From: Streptomyces radicis
GTDB taxonomy: Bacteria; Actinomycetota; Actinomycetes; Streptomycetales; Streptomycetaceae
DNA: 64,000 nucleotides
Assembly (NCBI RefSeq): GCF_003626575.1
Contig: NZ_RBDY01000002.1
Span: 434,001-498,000 of the forward strand
Direction: 5' to 3'
Translations under genes and position numbers: made by a program
Notes under the pieces: model-generated
What the model saw: only the letters and a program-made list of their open reading frames with translations
What the model was told of the DNA's origin: nothing
Database searches by the model: none
Part shown: in pieces, positions 41,697 through 48,880 of the stretch
Numbering within the stretch: position 1 is the first letter of the stretch
How the letters are laid out: every line of letters starts with the position of its first letter

Positions 41697-42527
41697 TCAG
41701 GACAGCAGCGTCTCGATCACGCGCGCCACGCCGTCGTCCTCGTTGGACGCCGTGCGGTGCCGGGTCGCGGCCAGGACGGCCGGGTGGGCGTTGGCCATCG
41801 CGTAGGCCGTGCCCGCCCAGGCCAGCATCGGCAGGTCGTTGGGCATGTCGCCGAACGCCACCACCTCGTCGGGGCGGATGCCGCGGCGGCGGCAGCGCTG
41901 GGCGAGCGTGCTGGCCTTGCTGACGCCGGGCGCGCTGATCTCCAGCAGGGCGATGCGGCTCGACCGAGTGAACTCGCCGTGCTCGCCCGCGGCATCGCGG
42001 CCCAGCGCGAGGAACAGGTCGGGGTCGAGCGTCCCGTGGTGGGCGAGCAGCTTCAGGACGGGCAGGTCGTCGTCGGCGGTCAGCAGCTTCTCGATCGGCG
42101 CGACCTGCGCGGGGGTGTCCCACATCAGGCGCGGATACGCGGACTCGTGGTGGAAGCCGGCCCCGCGCTCGACGGCGAACGTCGTCCCTGGGGCCGCGTC
42201 GCGCAGCGCGGCGACGATCAGCAGGGCGTTCTCCCTCGGCAGCGGGCGGGTCTCGACCAACTCGCCGCCGCGGCGCAGGTCGACGACGGTCGCGCCGTTG
42301 CCGCAGATGGCGACGCCATGGCCGTGGACATGGGCCGAGACCACCTCCATCCAGCGGGCGGGGCGGGCGGTCACGAAGATCACTTCGAGCCCCGCCGCCT
42401 CGGCGGCGGCGAGGGCGGCGACGGTGCGCGGCGAGACGGTGGCGTCGTCGCGCAGGAGGGTGCCGTCGAGGTCGGTGGCGATCAGGCGGGGCGGGACCGG
42501 AGGCGCGGGCAACGTGGGCACAGTCAC
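41697..42527 (-). CDS. Cof-type HAD-IIB family hydrolase
   Basis: The 276-aa protein starts with GTG (VTVPTLPAPP). HAD motif I is [14 protein letters not shown] with the nucleophile and acid Asp; motif II is FVTAR; motif III is the Lys in ISAPGVSKAS; motif IV is [12 protein letters not shown]. The C2B cap domain lies between motifs II and III. Cof-like enzymes dephosphorylate sugar phosphates, PLP or similar small metabolites. It resembles the HAD protein at 50970-51833 in motif order, so the two are probably paralogues. The substrate is unknown. Confidence 0.85.
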   Translation of the reverse strand: MTVPTLPAPPVPPRLIATDLDGTLLRDDATVSPRTVAALAAAEAAGLEVIFVTARPARWMEVVSAHVHGHGVAICGNGATVVDLRRGGELVETRPLPRENALLIVAALRDAAPGTTFAVERGAGFHHESAYPRLMWDTPAQVAPIEKLLTADDDLPVLKLLAHHGTLDPDLFLALGRDAAGEHGEFTRSSRIALLEISAPGVSKASTLAQRCRRRGIRPDEVVAFGDMPNDLPMLAWAGTAYAMANAHPAVLAATRHRTASNEDDGVARVIETLLS

Positions 42528-42630
42528 TCAGCATATGCCGGAGAAGCGCGCACATCAGTACGAAATCGGACGCTTTCGGGCTCTCCCGGCCAGGGCGGGG
42601 GAAGCCGCACGGGGGTGGCCTGAAAGGGCC

Positions 42631-42636
42631 TACCCT
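42631..42636 (+). promoter_or_regulatory. Leaderless -10 element for F420-type oxidoreductase
   Basis: TACCCT in the context GGGCCTACCCT is followed by 8 nt and ATG 42645, with no ribosome site. Confidence 0.45.
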
Positions 42637-42644
42637 TGCTGCCC

Positions 42645-43577
42645 ATGGCTGATTCGTCCAGGCTCCCGCTGCGCCTCTCCACCGTCATCCTGCCCGTGTA
42701 CCGCTGGTCGGAGGGCGGTCGGGAGACGTGGTCGCGCGCCGAGGAGCTTGGCTTCCACACCGCCTACACCTATGACCACCTGTCGTGGCGCAGCTTTCGC
42801 GACCTGACATGGTTCGGGGCGCTGCCCACGCTCACGGCGGCCGCTGGCGTCACCGAGCGGCTGCGGCTCGGCACCCTGGTCACGTCGCCCAACTTCCGCC
42901 ATCCCGTGCCGCTGGCCAAGGAGTTGCTCACCCTCGACGACGTGTCGTCGGGCCGGGTCACCCTGGGCATCGGCTCGGGCGGCACCGGCTTCGACGCCAC
43001 CGCGCTCGGCAGCGACGCGTGGCCGCCCGGCGAGCGGGCCGAGCGCTTCGCCGAGTTCGTGCGGCTGCTCGACCGGCTGCTGAGCGAGGGCGGCAGTGGC
43101 GGGATCTCCTACCGCGGGGAGTTCTACTCGGCGCACGAGGTGCGGATGGTCCCCGGCTGCGTGCAACGCCCCCGGCTGCCGTTCGCCGTGGCCGCGACGG
43201 GCCCTCGCGGGATGCGGCTCGCCGCCCGGCACGGCCAGGCGTGGGTCACGACGGGCGACCCCGCCACGTTCACCGGGTCGCCGGGCGACTTCACCACCGG
43301 GCTCGCGCGGCAGGTCGAGCGGCTCGAGGGGATCTGCGACGAGGTGGGGCGCGAGGCGTCGAGCCTGGAGCGGACGCTGCTCGACTTCGTCACGACCCCG
43401 ACCGGGATCGTGCCGCTCGCGTCGGTCGACGCGTTCGTCGACTACGCGGGGACCGTCGCCGAGCTCGGCTTCACCGAGCTCGTGGTGCACTGGCCCGTGC
43501 CCGACTCGGTCTTCGCCGCCGACCTCGACGTGTTCGAACGGATCGCCACCGAGGGCCTCGCCCAGCTGGCCCGCTGA
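42645..43577 (+). CDS. LLM-class F420-dependent oxidoreductase
   Basis: The 310-aa protein starts MADSSRLPLRLSTVILP. It has the luciferase-like TIM-barrel features YTYDHLSWRSF, LGTLVTSPNFRHPV, VTLGIGSGGTGFDATALG and FAVAATGPRGMRLAARH. Members use coenzyme F420 (common in actinomycetes) or FMN for hydride transfer. The GSGG motif is typical of the F420-binding subgroup. The substrate cannot be inferred. It is divergent from the HAD gene upstream and starts from a leaderless promoter. Confidence 0.85.
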   Translation: MADSSRLPLRLSTVILPVYRWSEGGRETWSRAEELGFHTAYTYDHLSWRSFRDLTWFGALPTLTAAAGVTERLRLGTLVTSPNFRHPVPLAKELLTLDDVSSGRVTLGIGSGGTGFDATALGSDAWPPGERAERFAEFVRLLDRLLSEGGSGGISYRGEFYSAHEVRMVPGCVQRPRLPFAVAATGPRGMRLAARHGQAWVTTGDPATFTGSPGDFTTGLARQVERLEGICDEVGREASSLERTLLDFVTTPTGIVPLASVDAFVDYAGTVAELGFTELVVHWPVPDSVFAADLDVFERIATEGLAQLAR

Positions 43578-43713
43578 GCGCCGGGGCGCCGCGCCCTCGC
43601 GCCCTCGCGCCCCGCCCCCCGCGTCGCGGCGCCGCGGATGAACGGCGTATGAAGAGCACGAAAGGGGCCAGGCACGTTCGCCCCGGGCTGTGGCCGAACC
43701 GAACACGGGCTAC

Positions 43714-43719
43714 TAGCGT
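43714..43719 (+). promoter_or_regulatory. Leaderless -10 element for methyltransferase gene
   Basis: TAGCGT, then exactly 6 nt, then ATG 43726. The same TAGCGT is used in front of the ABC operon at 44699. Confidence 0.55.
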
Positions 43720-43725
43720 CGGACC

Positions 43726-44607
43726 ATGAGTCTTCTCCGTCGCACCGCTCGCCCGCTGCTCCGGCGTATCGACCAGCGCATCGACCGAAAGCTCCGCAAG
43801 GAGCTCAGCGGTGCCAAGGACGAGCTGAAGCTCCTGAAGGAACAGCGGCACCTCGTCGAGCTGCTCCTCGGCCCCGACGGGCGCCGCTTCAACCGCCACC
43901 CCACGCCCGGCGCGATCAGCGCCGTCGCGCGCCAGGTCGGGGAGGTCACCGGCGAGAAGCACGCCCGCCGCGCCGTAGTCCAGGCGTACCGCACGCTGGT
44001 CGAGGTCGAGAACCGAGGCGTCGGCCGGATCGCCGGCGGCACCTCCAACATCCTCGGCAAGCTCGCCACCACCCCCCTGCTCAGGCCGCCCAACGGCGAC
44101 ATCCTGGAGATCGGCACGCTCTACGGCCTGTTCGCGGGCTGCCTGGCCCGGCAGATGCTCCGCGCGGGCATCCCGTACCAGCTGACGATCGTGGACCCGA
44201 TAGCCCCCGTGCAGCTCCAGGAGGGCATGGAGATCACGGTCGACGCGTCGGGCACGCCGATCAACGAGGACATCGTGCGCGCCAACCTCCACTACGCGGG
44301 CGTGCTGCCCGACCGCGTGCGGCTGCTGCGCGGCTACTCGACGGACGCCGACATCCACGCGACGCTCAGCGGCGGCAAGTTCGGCGTGATCATCGTGGAC
44401 GGCGACCACTCGGCCAAGGGCGTCGAGGCCGACCTCGAGTGGGTCGAGGAGCTGGCCGCGCCGGGCGCGGTGATCGTCGTCGACGACTACGACGACCGCG
44501 TGTGGCCAGGGGTGACGGAGGCGACCGACGCGCACCTGGCGCGCTCCGACACCCGGCTCACCAAGATCGGCAAGGTCACCACGAGCGCGTTCCTCAGGGC
44601 CTCATAG
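43726..44607 (+). CDS. Class I SAM-dependent methyltransferase-like protein
   Basis: The 293-aa protein starts MSLLRRTARPLLRRIDQRID, with a basic N-terminal helix of about 50 residues. The Rossmann-type part has ILEIGTLYGLFAGCLARQ (SAM-binding loop GTLYG), LTIVDPIAP, FGVIIVDGDHSAKGV and VIVVDDYDDRVWPG. The DGDHS motif is typical of the Methyltransf_24 group (O-methyltransferases acting on sugars or small molecules). The acceptor is not known. There is a 104-bp gap to the ABC operon and each has its own leaderless promoter. Confidence 0.8.
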   Translation: MSLLRRTARPLLRRIDQRIDRKLRKELSGAKDELKLLKEQRHLVELLLGPDGRRFNRHPTPGAISAVARQVGEVTGEKHARRAVVQAYRTLVEVENRGVGRIAGGTSNILGKLATTPLLRPPNGDILEIGTLYGLFAGCLARQMLRAGIPYQLTIVDPIAPVQLQEGMEITVDASGTPINEDIVRANLHYAGVLPDRVRLLRGYSTDADIHATLSGGKFGVIIVDGDHSAKGVEADLEWVEELAAPGAVIVVDDYDDRVWPGVTEATDAHLARSDTRLTKIGKVTTSAFLRAS

Positions 44608-44698
44608 GGCCTCCTAGCGCCCCGCCCCGCACCCACCCCCTAGGGGAACGCCGACGACCGCCCTACCGAAGTGGGACGCGGGACGCGCGCAAGCGCAC

Positions 44699-44704
44699 TA
44701 GCGT
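44699..44704 (+). promoter_or_regulatory. Leaderless -10 element for ABC transporter operon
   Basis: TAGCGT is followed by 7 nt and the GTG at 44712, with no ribosome site. This decides the start codon of the first ABC gene. Confidence 0.5.
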
Positions 44705-44711
44705 GCCCGGG

Positions 44712-45689
44712 GTGAGTGTGATTGAGACCGAAAGCCTGACGAAGCGGTACCCCAAGGTGACCGCCCTTGATCGGCTGACCGTGGACATCGGGCCCGGCGT
44801 CACGGGCCTGGTGGGTGCCAACGGGGCCGGCAAGTCGACCCTGATCAAGATCCTGCTGGGCCTGGCGCCCGCGACGGAGGGCACCGCCAGAGTGCTCGGG
44901 AAGGACTCGGCGACCGAGGGCGGCGCCATCCGCGAGCGGGTCGGCTACATGCCCGAGCACGACTGCCTGCCGCCCGATGTCTCCGCCACCGAGTTCGTGG
45001 TGCACATGGCGCGCATGTCCGGGCTGCCGCGCACCGCCGCGCGCGAGCGCACCGCGGACACGCTGCGCCACGTCGGCCTGTACGAGGAGCGGTACCGGCC
45101 GATGGGCGGCTACTCGACCGGCATGAAGCAGCGGGTCAAGCTGGCCCAGGCCCTGGTGCACGACCCGCGCCTTGTGCTGCTCGACGAGCCGACCAACGGC
45201 CTCGACCCGGCCGGGCGCGACGAGATGCTCGGCCTGATCCGCCGCATCCACACCGACTTCGGCATATCGGTGCTCGTCACGTCGCACCTGCTGGGCGAGC
45301 TCGAGCGCACGAGCGACCACATCGTGGTGGTCGACGGCGGCAGGCTGCTGCGTTCGCAGACGACCGCGAGCTTCACCGAGGCCACCGCGTCGCTCGCCAT
45401 CGAGGTCACCGACAGCGACGCGCACCCCGACGGCACGGGCGCGCTGACCGCGGCGCTCGCCGACCGCGGCTTCGCCGTCACCGCGGGCGCCGGGCACCTG
45501 GTGCATGTGGAGGCCGCCGACGAGGCGGTCTACGACGCGGTGCGCGACGCCATCGCCGACCTCGGCCTCGGCCTGATCCGCATGGAACAGCGCAGGCACC
45601 GCATCGCCGAGGTCTTCCAGGACGCCCCCGACGCACCGCGCGCCCAGGACACCCCGCACGCCCTGGCCGGGCAGGAGGCCGCCACGTGA
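44712..45689 (+). CDS. ABC transporter ATP-binding protein (first)
   Basis: The 325-aa ATPase starts with GTG (VSVIETESLTKRYPK). It has Walker A GANGAGKSTL, signature YSTGMKQRVKLAQ, Walker B LVLLDEPTNGLD and the H-loop TSHLLGELE. The extra C-terminal domain (about 230-310) is the small regulatory domain of CcmA/NatA-type exporters. It should drive the permease encoded next (GTGA overlap). The operon of ATPase-permease-ATPase-permease is typical of multidrug or membrane-stress ABC-2 exporters; the cargo is unknown. Confidence 0.92.
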   Translation: MSVIETESLTKRYPKVTALDRLTVDIGPGVTGLVGANGAGKSTLIKILLGLAPATEGTARVLGKDSATEGGAIRERVGYMPEHDCLPPDVSATEFVVHMARMSGLPRTAARERTADTLRHVGLYEERYRPMGGYSTGMKQRVKLAQALVHDPRLVLLDEPTNGLDPAGRDEMLGLIRRIHTDFGISVLVTSHLLGELERTSDHIVVVDGGRLLRSQTTASFTEATASLAIEVTDSDAHPDGTGALTAALADRGFAVTAGAGHLVHVEAADEAVYDAVRDAIADLGLGLIRMEQRRHRIAEVFQDAPDAPRAQDTPHALAGQEAAT

Positions 45690-46585
45690 GCACCACCCCG
45701 AGCACCACCCCCGCCGACGCGCGGATCCACGACATCGGCTACCGCAGTTACGAGGGCGAGCGCCTTGGCGCGATGTACGCGCGCCGCTCGCTGCTCGTGC
45801 ACTCGCTGCGGGGCGCGTTCGGCCTCGGCCGCTCGGCGCGCGCGAAGGTGCTGCCGTTCGGCCTGTTCGCCATCATGTGCATGCCCGCGGTGGTCATGGT
45901 CGCGGTGGCGGTGACCACGGGCCTGGACGAGCTGCCGATCGAGTACAGCGGCTACACCATGTTCATGCAGCCGATCATCGGCCTCTACATCGCGCTCGCC
46001 GCGCCGCAGATGGTCTCGCTCGACCTGCGGTTCAAGACGATCCCGCTCTACTTCTCGCGGCCCATCGACCGCTCCGACTACGTGTCGGCGAAGGCGGCGG
46101 CGCTCGCCTCCGCGCTCTTCGTCTTCAGCGCGATCCCGCTGGTCATCGCGTACGCGGGCGGCCTGCTCGCCGAGCTCGGCTTCACCGACCAGACCACGGC
46201 GTTCCTGCGCGGCCTGGTCGTGACGGCGATCTTCTGCGTCGTGCACGCCGCGGTCGCGCTGCTCGTCGCCTCGCTCACCCCGCGCCGCGGCTTCGGCGTC
46301 GCCGCGATCATCTCCGTGCTGACCATCCCCTACTTCGCGGCGACCGCGATCATGGCCGTCGCCGACGAGCAGGGCTCGACGGACGCGGTGGGCTGGCTCG
46401 CGCTGTTCTCGCCCGGCACGCTCGTCGAGGGCATCGAGGCCAGGTTCTTCGGCGGCGAGGTCGAGTTCCCCGGCGAGGTCATGCCGAGCGCCGCGGCGGG
46501 CGCCGCCTACCTGGTCGCCGCCGCCGCGCTCACCGCCCTGTGCTACGTCCTGCTGACGCGCCGCTACCGGAAGGCGGGCCTGTGA
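45686..46585 (+). CDS. ABC-2 type permease (first)
   Basis: The 299-aa protein starts with GTG (VSTTPSTTPADARIHD). It has about six helices: VLPFGLFAIMCMPAVVMVAVAV, MFMQPIIGLYIALAAPQ, ALASALFVFSAIPLVIAYAGG, VVTAIFCVVHAAVALLV, IISVLTIPYFAATAIMAV and AAYLVAAAALTALCYVLL. The segment FKTIPLYFSRPIDRSDYVSAK is shared by bacterial ABC-2 permeases. The first 55 residues are cytosolic and contain the YRSYEGERLG motif found in this permease family. It is coupled to both neighbouring ATPases by GTGA overlaps. Confidence 0.9.
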   Translation: MSTTPSTTPADARIHDIGYRSYEGERLGAMYARRSLLVHSLRGAFGLGRSARAKVLPFGLFAIMCMPAVVMVAVAVTTGLDELPIEYSGYTMFMQPIIGLYIALAAPQMVSLDLRFKTIPLYFSRPIDRSDYVSAKAAALASALFVFSAIPLVIAYAGGLLAELGFTDQTTAFLRGLVVTAIFCVVHAAVALLVASLTPRRGFGVAAIISVLTIPYFAATAIMAVADEQGSTDAVGWLALFSPGTLVEGIEARFFGGEVEFPGEVMPSAAAGAAYLVAAAALTALCYVLLTRRYRKAGL

Positions 46586-47499
46586 CCACCATCCACATCG
46601 CCAAGACATCCCGCTGGTTCGGCAACGTCGTCGCGGTCAACGACGTGACGATGGACATCCGCCCCGGCGTCACCGGGCTGCTCGGCCCCAACGGCGCGGG
46701 CAAGTCCACCCTCATCCACATGATGAGCGGCTTCCTCGCCCCCTCGTCCGGCGCCGTCACCCTGGACGAACGGCCGATCTGGCGCAACGCCGCGGCCTAC
46801 CGCGAGATCGGCCTCGTCCCCGAGCGCGAGGGCATGTACGACTACCTCACGGGCGGGGAGTTCGTGCTGGCCAACGCCGAGCTGCACGGCCTGCCAGACC
46901 CGGGGGCGGCGGCGCGGCGGGCGTTGGACACCGTGGACATGACCGGCGCGGCCGACCGCCGCATCTCCACCTACAGCAAGGGCATGCGCCAGCGCGTCAA
47001 GATGGCGTCCGCGCTCGTCCACGACCCGTCGGTGCTGCTGCTCGACGAGCCGTTCAACGGCATGGACCCGCGCCAGCGCATGCACCTGATGGACCTGCTG
47101 CGGACGATGGGCGACGAGGGCCGCACGGTGCTGTTCTCCTCCCACATCCTCGAGGAGGTCGAGCAGCTCGCCACGCACATCGAGGTGATCGTCGCCGGGC
47201 GGCACGCCGCCTCCGGCGACTACCGCAGGATCCGCCGCCTGATGACCGACCGGCCGCACCGCTACCTGGTGCGCTCGAGCGACGACCGGGCGCTGGCCGC
47301 CGCGCTGATCGCCGACCCGTCCACCAGCGGCATCGAGTTCGACGCGGCGGAGCGCGCCCTGCGCGTCCAGGCGGTCGACTTCGGGCGCTTCACCACCCGA
47401 CTCCCGCTGCTGGCACGGGACAACGGGATCAGGCTGCTGACGGTGTCGCCGTCGGACGAGTCCCTGGAAAGCGTCTTCTCCTACCTGGTCAGCGCGTAA
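46582..47499 (+). CDS. ABC transporter ATP-binding protein (second)
   Basis: The 305-aa ATPase starts with GTG (VTTIHIAKTSRWFGN). Motifs: GPNGAGKSTL (Walker A), YSKGMRQRVKMAS (signature), VLLLDEPFNGMDP (Walker B), SSHILEEVE (H-loop), and a C-terminal domain (about 215-300) with YLVRSSDDRALAAAL. It differs enough from the first ATPase (for instance EPFNGMDP against EPTNGLDP) to suggest two distinct subunits. It probably pairs with the permease at 47510. Confidence 0.92.
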   Translation: MTTIHIAKTSRWFGNVVAVNDVTMDIRPGVTGLLGPNGAGKSTLIHMMSGFLAPSSGAVTLDERPIWRNAAAYREIGLVPEREGMYDYLTGGEFVLANAELHGLPDPGAAARRALDTVDMTGAADRRISTYSKGMRQRVKMASALVHDPSVLLLDEPFNGMDPRQRMHLMDLLRTMGDEGRTVLFSSHILEEVEQLATHIEVIVAGRHAASGDYRRIRRLMTDRPHRYLVRSSDDRALAAALIADPSTSGIEFDAAERALRVQAVDFGRFTTRLPLLARDNGIRLLTVSPSDESLESVFSYLVSA

Positions 47500-47509
47500 G
47501 GAACGTGAG

Positions 47510-48241
47510 ATGTCCGCCATCTACAACCCCACCGTCGCCCGCCTCACCTACCGGGCCCTCCTCGGCCGCCGCCGCGCGCTGATCCTGCTGTCCCTGCCCG
47601 CGCTCCTGCTCGTCATCGCCGTCGCCGTACGCGCGTTGGCGGGCGTGGACGACCGGGCCGCGACCGAGATCCTGGGCGGCTTCGCCCTCGCGTCGATGGT
47701 CCCGCTGATCGGCGTCATCGCCGGAACGGGCGCGATAGCCCCCGAGATCGACGACGGCTCGATCGTCTACCTGCTCTCCAAGCCGCTCGACCGGCGCACG
47801 ATCATCCTCACCAAGCTGTGGGTCGCGATCGGCGTGACCGTGGCGTTCACGACGGTGCCGATCCTGGTGGCCGGGCTGATCCTCAACGGCAACAGCCAGC
47901 AGATCGCCACCGCGTTCGCCGTCGCGGCGGGCGTCGCGTCGATCGCCTACAGCGCGGTCTTCCTGCTGCTCGGCACGGTGTCGCGCAACGCCGTGGTGTT
48001 CGGCCTCGTCTACGCGCTGATCTGGGAGGCGCTGTTCGGCAGCCTGGTGCCGGGGGCGCGCACGCTCTCGGTCCAGCAGTGGTCGCTCGCCCTCGCCGAA
48101 CGGATCGCGGCGGACGGCGCCGACATCACCTCCGACGTGGCGCTGCCGACCGCGGTGATCTTCCTCGCCGCGGCGACGGTGCTCGGCACGTGGTACGCCG
48201 GGGAGCGGCTGCGGGCGCTGACGATGGCCAACGACGAGTAA
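47510..48241 (+). CDS. ABC-2 type permease (second)
   Basis: The 243-aa protein starts MSAIYNPTVARLTYRALLGRRRA, with about six helices (LILLSLPALLLVIAVAV, ASMVPLIGVIAGTGAI, VTVAFTTVPILVAGLIL, IAYSAVFLLLGTVS, VVFGLVYALIWEALFG, AVIFLAAATVLGTWY) and the permease segment DGSIVYLLSKPLDRRTIILTK. It lacks the long N-terminal cytosolic part of the first permease. It is the last gene of the operon and is followed by the 639-bp DnaA-box region. Confidence 0.9.
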   Translation: MSAIYNPTVARLTYRALLGRRRALILLSLPALLLVIAVAVRALAGVDDRAATEILGGFALASMVPLIGVIAGTGAIAPEIDDGSIVYLLSKPLDRRTIILTKLWVAIGVTVAFTTVPILVAGLILNGNSQQIATAFAVAAGVASIAYSAVFLLLGTVSRNAVVFGLVYALIWEALFGSLVPGARTLSVQQWSLALAERIAADGADITSDVALPTAVIFLAAATVLGTWYAGERLRALTMANDE

Positions 48242-48349
48242 CGCGGGGCCGACCGGGCACCCCGACGAGGCGCGAGAGCGGCAATCCGGCGACGGTCGGC
48301 GCGACGAACGGCGTCGGCCGCGCCGCCCGCGCCGGTCGCCGGGCCCGCG

Positions 48350-48807
48350 TTGTCCACACGGTTTTCCACATGCACCGGGGTACACGGACGACCTGTGGAT
48401 AACCGGTCTCATCCCCCGGAGAATCTCCTCCATTTCCCCAAAGGACCGTTCCTGTTGGGTTTAGTGGCACACAAGATGGCGTTCCGTGGCGGACAAAAGC
48501 CCGCGAATCCGGCGCGTGGCGGCCCCGTTGGGCGCCATACACAGGGTGCAAAAGGGCGCATACGCGCGGCCTGTGGATAACTCAGGCCCGCGCCCGGCAC
48601 GTTGAAGCCCCGCGAAGCCGCAGGTCAGAGCCACGTGGCGGCCCACGCCGCCCCCGTGGCACGCCCCGGCCGCGGCCTGCCTGTGGACAACGAGGGGGCG
48701 AGGGACGCCCCACGCGTCACTCGTGCCCCGGCCAACGCCCGTCAGGCCCCTGACCTGCGGACCTTCCGGTCCGTCAACTTGACCACTGCAAAGCGCAGTT
48801 ATCCACA
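48350..48807. other. DnaA-box cluster B (six boxes)
   Basis: In the gap 48242-48880 there are TTGTCCACA (48350-48358, the box preferred in Streptomyces), TTTTCCACA (48362-48370, one mismatch), TGTGGATAA (48394-48402), TGTGGATAA (48572-48580), TGTGGACAA (48682-48690) and TTATCCACA (48799-48807). Three lie within 53 bp. The rest of the 639-bp gap has no gene. Clusters of this sort outside oriC act as DnaA titration sites in S. coelicolor. Confidence 0.85.
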
Positions 48808-48818
48808 GGCCGGGCCGC

Positions 48819-48824
48819 TAGGAT
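48819..48824 (+). promoter_or_regulatory. Candidate -10 element of the receptor-like kinase gene
   Basis: TAGGAT is a good principal-sigma -10, about 57 nt before the GTG at 48881. The DnaA box at 48799-48807 overlaps the -35 zone, so DnaA binding could affect this promoter. Confidence 0.45.
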
Positions 48825-48880
48825 CCTTGCCGTTCGGGGCCGACGGGACGTCGGCCGCCGCACCGTTGGGGAGGAGGGCC

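Noticed and set aside
48242..48880. Replication origin at DnaA-box cluster B
   Set aside because: There are too few boxes, no AT-rich unwinding region and no dnaA/dnaN pair. A titration or regulatory cluster fits better.
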